Shown here piece after piece: positions 48,164-53,227 of a DNA stretch of 53,227 nucleotides (its first letter is position 1; each line of letters begins with the position of its first letter). The notes beneath the pieces are model-generated. The model was given only the letters and a program-made list of their open reading frames with translations. It did not search any database and was not told where the DNA came from. The position numbers were made by a program, and so were the translations under genes. Origin of the DNA: Microcaldota archaeon (GTDB lineage: Archaea > Micrarchaeota > Micrarchaeia > Anstonellales > Bilamarchaeaceae). The DNA is taken from NCBI GenBank assembly GCA_018813505.1, contig JAHJBM010000069.1, positions 1-53,227 of the forward strand, given 5' to 3'.

Positions 48164-49090
48164 ATGCGATTGAACCTCATTTTTGTATTTTTGATGCTTT
48201 TTGTTGGCTTTATTTTTGCATACAATTATCTGGGTCAACATAATTCTAAAACGGCAATTATCAAATGGAGTCCCTCGTCTGACTCCGAACTGGCACTTAA
48301 GGGGAATCAGAATGGCCATGGTATCAATCAAACAAACGATTCGGGTGGTTCGGGTGTTGGAGTAGGGCCTGGAACTGATGTGGATATTGAAAGCGAAACA
48401 GAGCATGGGATGGGTGTCGGGTCAGATAATAAATCTAACGAAGAAATAGAAAATGGAACTGGGCATGGGAACTCTCCTCAAGAAGACCATGGAAATAACG
48501 GTGAAAACTCAAATAACAACTCAAACGGATCTGCGCTTTCAATTCAAAACCAAAACAATGGAGTATCTGATCAAATCCATATAATGGTGCAACAAAAACA
48601 GAATGGGTCTCTTGACGTTCCCCAGGGGATGATAGTACGGATAATAGCCAGAAACCACTCTCTTGATATTGGGAACTTGAGCTTCCAGTTAAACGAATCG
48701 CTTCAGCTTAACTTTTCATTGCACGGGAAGAAAAATTCGATTGTAATAGAACTTGCTGGAAATGGCGTTGGGATACATCAAGGTAATGCAAGTGCATATA
48801 CAAACGAGACAATCGAAATCGAGAATGAAACGATTTATGTTGGCGGTAGTGAGCTTGTTTTTTTACCATCGCAGATAAAAGAAATGGTCAAGGCCAAGAG
48901 TACCAACATGATCACTGTCCAGCATGAGAACAATCGACTTGTTTATCGTTTTATGGCCCGAAGGGAAGTGAGGCTTTTTGGCATATTTAATGCTGACATG
49001 GAAACTACTATGGCTATGGATGCAACTAATGGTGAAGTGCTTGAACAAAGAGGGCCGTGGTGGGCATTCCTTGCATTTGATTCAGAGTAG
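48164..49090 (+). CDS. secreted/membrane-anchored protein with Asn/Gly-rich linker
   Basis: Starts MRLNLIFVFLMLFVGFIFAYNYLGQ. The longer ORF start (47969) would run through tRNA-Thr, so start reassigned. Confidence 0.7.
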   Translation: MRLNLIFVFLMLFVGFIFAYNYLGQHNSKTAIIKWSPSSDSELALKGNQNGHGINQTNDSGGSGVGVGPGTDVDIESETEHGMGVGSDNKSNEEIENGTGHGNSPQEDHGNNGENSNNNSNGSALSIQNQNNGVSDQIHIMVQQKQNGSLDVPQGMIVRIIARNHSLDIGNLSFQLNESLQLNFSLHGKKNSIVIELAGNGVGIHQGNASAYTNETIEIENETIYVGGSELVFLPSQIKEMVKAKSTNMITVQHENNRLVYRFMARREVRLFGIFNADMETTMAMDATNGEVLEQRGPWWAFLAFDSE

Positions 49091-49150
49091 CTTATACTTC
49101 TAAATATCTTCCTTCCCTATTTACCATTAAATGATGCAGAGGTCACGCTT

Positions 49151-50212
49151 ATGGATATTGAAACAAAAATCGAACTTGTAAAGCGAAAACCTACGGAAGA
49201 AGTTGTTACTGACGAAGGACTAAAAGAGATGTTTGAGAATTACGAACACCCCCGTCATTATATCGGATTCGAGATATCCGGTAAAGTTCATATCGGTTCA
49301 GGTTTATGCACAGCACTCAAAATCCGGGATTTTATCAAGGCAGGAATCAAACCGACAATTTTTCTTGCAGATTATCATTCATGGATAAATGAAAAAATGG
49401 GTGGTGATCTTGAGAATATCCGGAAGATCGGAAACGGCTATTTCAAGCATGCTTTCATTTCTCTTGGACTTACTGAAGACAAGGTTGATTATGTACTTGC
49501 TAGTGACGTTTATGATAAGGATTATTGGCCAGAAGTTCTCAAAGTTGTAAAAGACACAACTATCAAGCGTATGCTTCGCTGTGTTACAATTATGGGTCGC
49601 AAAGAATCTGATTCACTAAAATCTTCTGCGATTCTTTATCCTGCAATGCAGGCGGCAGATATCTTCAAGCTTGATATCCAGCTTGCACATGCTGGAATGG
49701 ATCAAAGAAAAGTACACATGCTCGCATGGGAAGCGGCAAGAAAGCAGGGCAGGAAATTCGTTTCAGTTCATGGTCATTTGCTTCCTGGTCTTCAAGGCGT
49801 CCAGCGAATGAACCCTACTGAAGATGAGGCGATCGATGCAAAAATGAGCAAAAGCATTCCAGACAGCGCAATTTTCATACATGATAGCGAGGCTGACATA
49901 AAAAGAAAAATAAACAAGGCACACTGCCCTGAGAAAATTGTTGAGGGTAATCCTGTAATCGAGTACGCAGAATATCTAGTTTTAAGAGATCAGCCATTAA
50001 AGATTGAAAGACCAGAAAAATTCGGCGGAGATTTAGAAATTCAGAATACAGAAGAATTAAAGAAAGTTTATTCTGAAGGAAAACTTCATCCAGCTGATTT
50101 GAAGAATGGGGTTGCTACAATGCTTGCAGAAATCTTGGCACCCTCAAGAAAATATTTTGAGAAGAACAAACATTACCTTGAGGATATTGAAAAGGCTACG
50201 ATTACCCGTTAG
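49151..50212 (+). CDS. tyrS: tyrosyl-tRNA synthetase (archaeal type)
   Basis: HYIGFEISGKVHIGSGL, ILYPAMQAADIF, KMSKSIPDSAIF. Confidence 0.95.
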   Translation: MDIETKIELVKRKPTEEVVTDEGLKEMFENYEHPRHYIGFEISGKVHIGSGLCTALKIRDFIKAGIKPTIFLADYHSWINEKMGGDLENIRKIGNGYFKHAFISLGLTEDKVDYVLASDVYDKDYWPEVLKVVKDTTIKRMLRCVTIMGRKESDSLKSSAILYPAMQAADIFKLDIQLAHAGMDQRKVHMLAWEAARKQGRKFVSVHGHLLPGLQGVQRMNPTEDEAIDAKMSKSIPDSAIFIHDSEADIKRKINKAHCPEKIVEGNPVIEYAEYLVLRDQPLKIERPEKFGGDLEIQNTEELKKVYSEGKLHPADLKNGVATMLAEILAPSRKYFEKNKHYLEDIEKATITR

Positions 50213-50219
50213 TTTGATG

Positions 50220-51029
50220 TTATCGTAACACTTTCTTCATAGCTCTTCTTTGTTCATTTTGCGTAGGTTGCCGTTCTCTAAATGTTGTTATGTTTATTTT
50301 TAATGGTCCAGCTGCAATCTCTTCAACTACTGGAACTAAACTTTTTGTGCCAGTTGTCGTGAGCATATCTAATCTCATTTTTGCCAGTTGCCTTGTTTTT
50401 TCGCTGAATATATCACCCTCTGCCAGGTATTCAATCACTGCAGCAAAATTATGTTGTACTAAAAGATCCATCATATCCTCTAGGAATTTTTCACTTAGCT
50501 TACTCATTCCCCCATTCATTTGTAGGTTTGAAAATCCTAAAAAATTTAAAATGAACCTAATTCTATCTTCTGTTGGTCCTTTCTCCATTAATTTTGAAAC
50601 TTCTCTTAGCAAGTTATCTTCATTCCTATGTACATCATTTTCTGTTTCACAAGACAGTAATGCAAAAAGAATGTGGCCATTATCAGCAAATTTACTGATT
50701 GCCATATCTATTATTTTGTTTGTCAGTCTCGTTTCTGAACGTCTCCTTGATTTACCGATAACCCCCATGACTATCATAGGATATGTCCCTGTACTTTCCT
50801 CCATTATTCTCACTAACGTTGTCTCGTGTAATTCAGGAATTCTAAGTATTGCGTGTACTAAATCTGATCCTGTTTTTCTATCTTCCTCTCGTGCTGTTTT
50901 TATTGCAGCAATTATCTCTCGTTCTCCTTCATCTATTGAAACTAAGTATAATGCTCTTAATTTCTCTGCTCTCGCTAGTTCTTCAGGGTGTATTGATACC
51001 TCTCTTGGGTCTATTGGTATTTTGCTCAT
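50220..51029 (-). CDS. hypothetical alpha-helical protein
   Basis: 269-aa ORF, no recognised family. Confidence 0.5.
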   Translation of the reverse strand: MSKIPIDPREVSIHPEELARAEKLRALYLVSIDEGEREIIAAIKTAREEDRKTGSDLVHAILRIPELHETTLVRIMEESTGTYPMIVMGVIGKSRRRSETRLTNKIIDMAISKFADNGHILFALLSCETENDVHRNEDNLLREVSKLMEKGPTEDRIRFILNFLGFSNLQMNGGMSKLSEKFLEDMMDLLVQHNFAAVIEYLAEGDIFSEKTRQLAKMRLDMLTTTGTKSLVPVVEEIAAGPLKINITTFRERQPTQNEQRRAMKKVLR

Positions 51030-51066
51030 GGTTGTTATCTGTGTTTGAATATGTTTATAATGTTAT

Positions 51067-51786
51067 CTATTTTGGATATCTTTTAATCAATTCTTCAAGC
51101 AAACTAACGACATCCTTTTTTCTTTTTTCCAATGCTTCAAAAACCTCTTCCTGGGTTAACTGCTTTTTTGAAATCCCGCATGCATAATTGGTTCCAACTG
51201 CAATTGCAATTTGCGGAATCCCAAGTTCGTGAATTAGTGGTGTCTCATGTCCACATGTCATATTCACCAAATTCGCGTTCATATTCTTTAGTGCAGAAAT
51301 TTCTGCCTTGGTTTCAAATCTCGGGCCAAAAGTTGTTGCGATTATTCCTTTTTTCTTAATTTCAATTCCTTTCTGCTTAGCAACATCAACTAGTGTTGTC
51401 TGTAATTTTTTATCAAATGGTTCAGTGAAATCCGTATGTTTTACTCCAGATGAAAAATCATCATAAAACGTGCTAGGCATCCAGAAATTTATGAAATCAT
51501 CAACTATGATCAAATCGCCTGGTTCATAATCGGAAATAATTCCGCTTGCATATACACAAAAAACTGATGAAACATTCATTTTTTTCAATGCAGCAATATT
51601 TGCTTTGTAATTTATTTTGTGCGGCGGGATGGCGTGTTTTTCTCCATGCCTTGGAAGGAAAAGAAGTTTTTTTCCATTCAATTCTACTTCGTGCAATACT
51701 ACTGTTCCATACTGTGTTTCAATTGTATGTTCGCAAATCTTTTTTCCTAAATTGTAAAATCCACTTCCTCCTATGAATGCAAGCAT
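51067..51786 (-). CDS. MTAP/purine nucleoside phosphorylase family
   Basis: MLAFIGGSGFYNL, FLPRHGEKHAIPPHKINYKANI, GPRFETKAEI, NMTCGHETPLIHELGI. Confidence 0.9.
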   Translation of the reverse strand: MLAFIGGSGFYNLGKKICEHTIETQYGTVVLHEVELNGKKLLFLPRHGEKHAIPPHKINYKANIAALKKMNVSSVFCVYASGIISDYEPGDLIIVDDFINFWMPSTFYDDFSSGVKHTDFTEPFDKKLQTTLVDVAKQKGIEIKKKGIIATTFGPRFETKAEISALKNMNANLVNMTCGHETPLIHELGIPQIAIAVGTNYACGISKKQLTQEEVFEALEKRKKDVVSLLEELIKRYPK

Positions 51787-51794
51787 TTCACCAC

Positions 51795-53227
51795 CTATTT
51801 AATTTCATCGGTTCTATAGTAAAGTCTTCTCTTGTCTCTAGCATATCCATCTCCTACCACTTCAAAACTGCTCTTATCTGCCCGTTGCACAGTATAGCCA
51901 CAATAACGGACCTCGTTTTTATCTTTTAGGTATCCGTCTTTTAGTATTTTAAGTGATTTTATATCCATATCATCTATCGAAGATGCGTTAAAGTAGAATC
52001 GTTTGTCATCATGACCGCATGCTGGTTGTCTTATATCTTTGGTAAGTACGACAAATCTCTTTGGGTTGGCATTTTTAACTACTTTTCCATTCCAGAACAA
52101 AATCTCTCCATCGGTTGCATAACCATGTTCAAGCACTTTGAAATTTTTAATATTTACATTCTCAATTTTATTATGTCTATTCTCGTACTCCAGGGAATCT
52201 ATATAGTATATGTTCTTCCCATCAGTATAATATTTGTCTTTCAAAGACTTCAGATAAATATCTCCATATTTAACATCTGAAACTGTTCTTTTAGGATTTG
52301 GATATACTATGGCAAGTCTTAGTAAATTTATATCATATGTGTATTTTTTATCTTTGACTTTAAGTCCCGTCGTTTTGACTGTTGTTACATCTACGTCTGT
52401 CATCGGTACAAATCTGTCATAGGATAAATAGTACAAATGTTTTTCATCGACCGCAAAATCATCAGCTATCATTTTTAATGTGCCAACATCAATTTTTTTA
52501 TTTCGGTAAACTTTAGCATTACAAAAAATTTGATTTTTATCTTTGATAAATTGCGGGTATGTATATCGTTTAAGTGGTTGTGCTGTGTTGACATCTATGT
52601 TCTTTACTATTTCGTTACCGCAGAAAACTTGGTTTTTGTCTTTAGCATATCCATAACCCAAAACTTTGAATGTTTTGGAATTCGCTTTCATTAACCACTT
52701 ACCTTCATAAAATACGTGATTTAAATCTTTGGAATATTCTTTATCTAACACTTCAAATGTTTTAACATCTGCTTTTTTTATCTCTCGTATGCTACCATAA
52801 TCAGGGCTATAAACATACCAAGCTCTCTTTTTGTCTTTAAAATAACGTCCTTCAACACGTTTGAAAGTTTTTGGATCGGCATCTTCCAGGTGTCCATTTG
52901 CAAATAACATTGCGGAAGTTGTACAAAGTTTGCTGTTTGTACTACCTAAATAAGCACCTGGCACACTTGCAGAATATGCATATATTCCGTCACTGTCTTT
53001 CAATAGGTATGCAATGTGGTTAAATTTTCCGTATTCTTCTTCAGACTGATTAGAATAGATGATTTCACAAGTTTTTGGATCTATCTTGTCTAATTTTAAA
53101 CCACACAAATAAATATTTTTTCCATCTTCTGCCAATCCGTTACTCACTATATTAAGTTTTGTTTTAGTAGTTTGAGATTCATTCTTTTCAAACCACCAAT
53201 AATTCTTTAGTTCTGGATGCCTTTGGA
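51795..53227 (-). CDS. DKNYY-repeat family protein (5' end beyond window)
   Basis: Repeats GYAKDKNQVFCGNEIVKN, DGKNIYYIDSLEYENR, GYLKDKNEVRYCG. Frame stays open upstream of the GTG at 53147 (QRHPELKNYWWFEKNESQTTKTKLNIVSNG). Confidence 0.8.
   Translation of the reverse strand, partial: QRHPELKNYWWFEKNESQTTKTKLNIVSNGLAEDGKNIYLCGLKLDKIDPKTCEIIYSNQSEEEYGKFNHIAYLLKDSDGIYAYSASVPGAYLGSTNSKLCTTSAMLFANGHLEDADPKTFKRVEGRYFKDKKRAWYVYSPDYGSIREIKKADVKTFEVLDKEYSKDLNHVFYEGKWLMKANSKTFKVLGYGYAKDKNQVFCGNEIVKNIDVNTAQPLKRYTYPQFIKDKNQIFCNAKVYRNKKIDVGTLKMIADDFAVDEKHLYYLSYDRFVPMTDVDVTTVKTTGLKVKDKKYTYDINLLRLAIVYPNPKRTVSDVKYGDIYLKSLKDKYYTDGKNIYYIDSLEYENRHNKIENVNIKNFKVLEHGYATDGEILFWNGKVVKNANPKRFVVLTKDIRQPACGHDDKRFYFNASSIDDMDIKSLKILKDGYLKDKNEVRYCGYTVQRADKSSFEVVGDGYARDKRRLYYRTDEIK

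Overview
53 kb archaeal chromosome segment. The core genes are archaeal-type: rpl44e-rps27e-aIF2alpha-nop10-PAC2, GINS, ProRS, TyrRS, KsgA, RNase Z, S-layer protein and a class III signal-peptide pilin. A DPANN/Micrarchaeota-like lineage is inferred, not proven. A bacterial-style GrpE-DnaK-DnaJ cluster and a PurH are also present. The main result comes from reading the intergenic DNA by hand. I found five tRNA genes that the ORF track covers with spurious ORFs, and all five are interrupted by several introns: Asp(GTC) 2, Tyr(GTA) 3, Gln(TTG) 3, Val(CAC) 2, Thr(TGT) 3, for 13 introns in total. Every one has an intron in the D-loop at about 15/16 and another at 37/38; Tyr, Gln and Thr also have a T-loop intron. 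Spliced products are near-ideal cloverleaves with the expected identity elements (C1-G72/A73 for Tyr, A1-U72/A73 for Gln, G73 for Asp, U73 for Thr). Most junctions fit a bulge-helix-bulge (BHB). In the D-loop introns the intron carries a near-copy of the D-stem 3' strand. Introns at different positions and in different tRNAs share hairpin modules and end motifs, which suggests a spreading intron family. The Gln T-loop intron is about 200 nt and is a chain of near-perfect tetraloop hairpins. Other highlights are a structured leader with a possible pseudoknot upstream of the S-layer gene, and a 28-bp perfect palindrome plus two TTGACAT inverted repeats upstream of a transporter. No searches or folding programs were run; all pairings were checked by eye.
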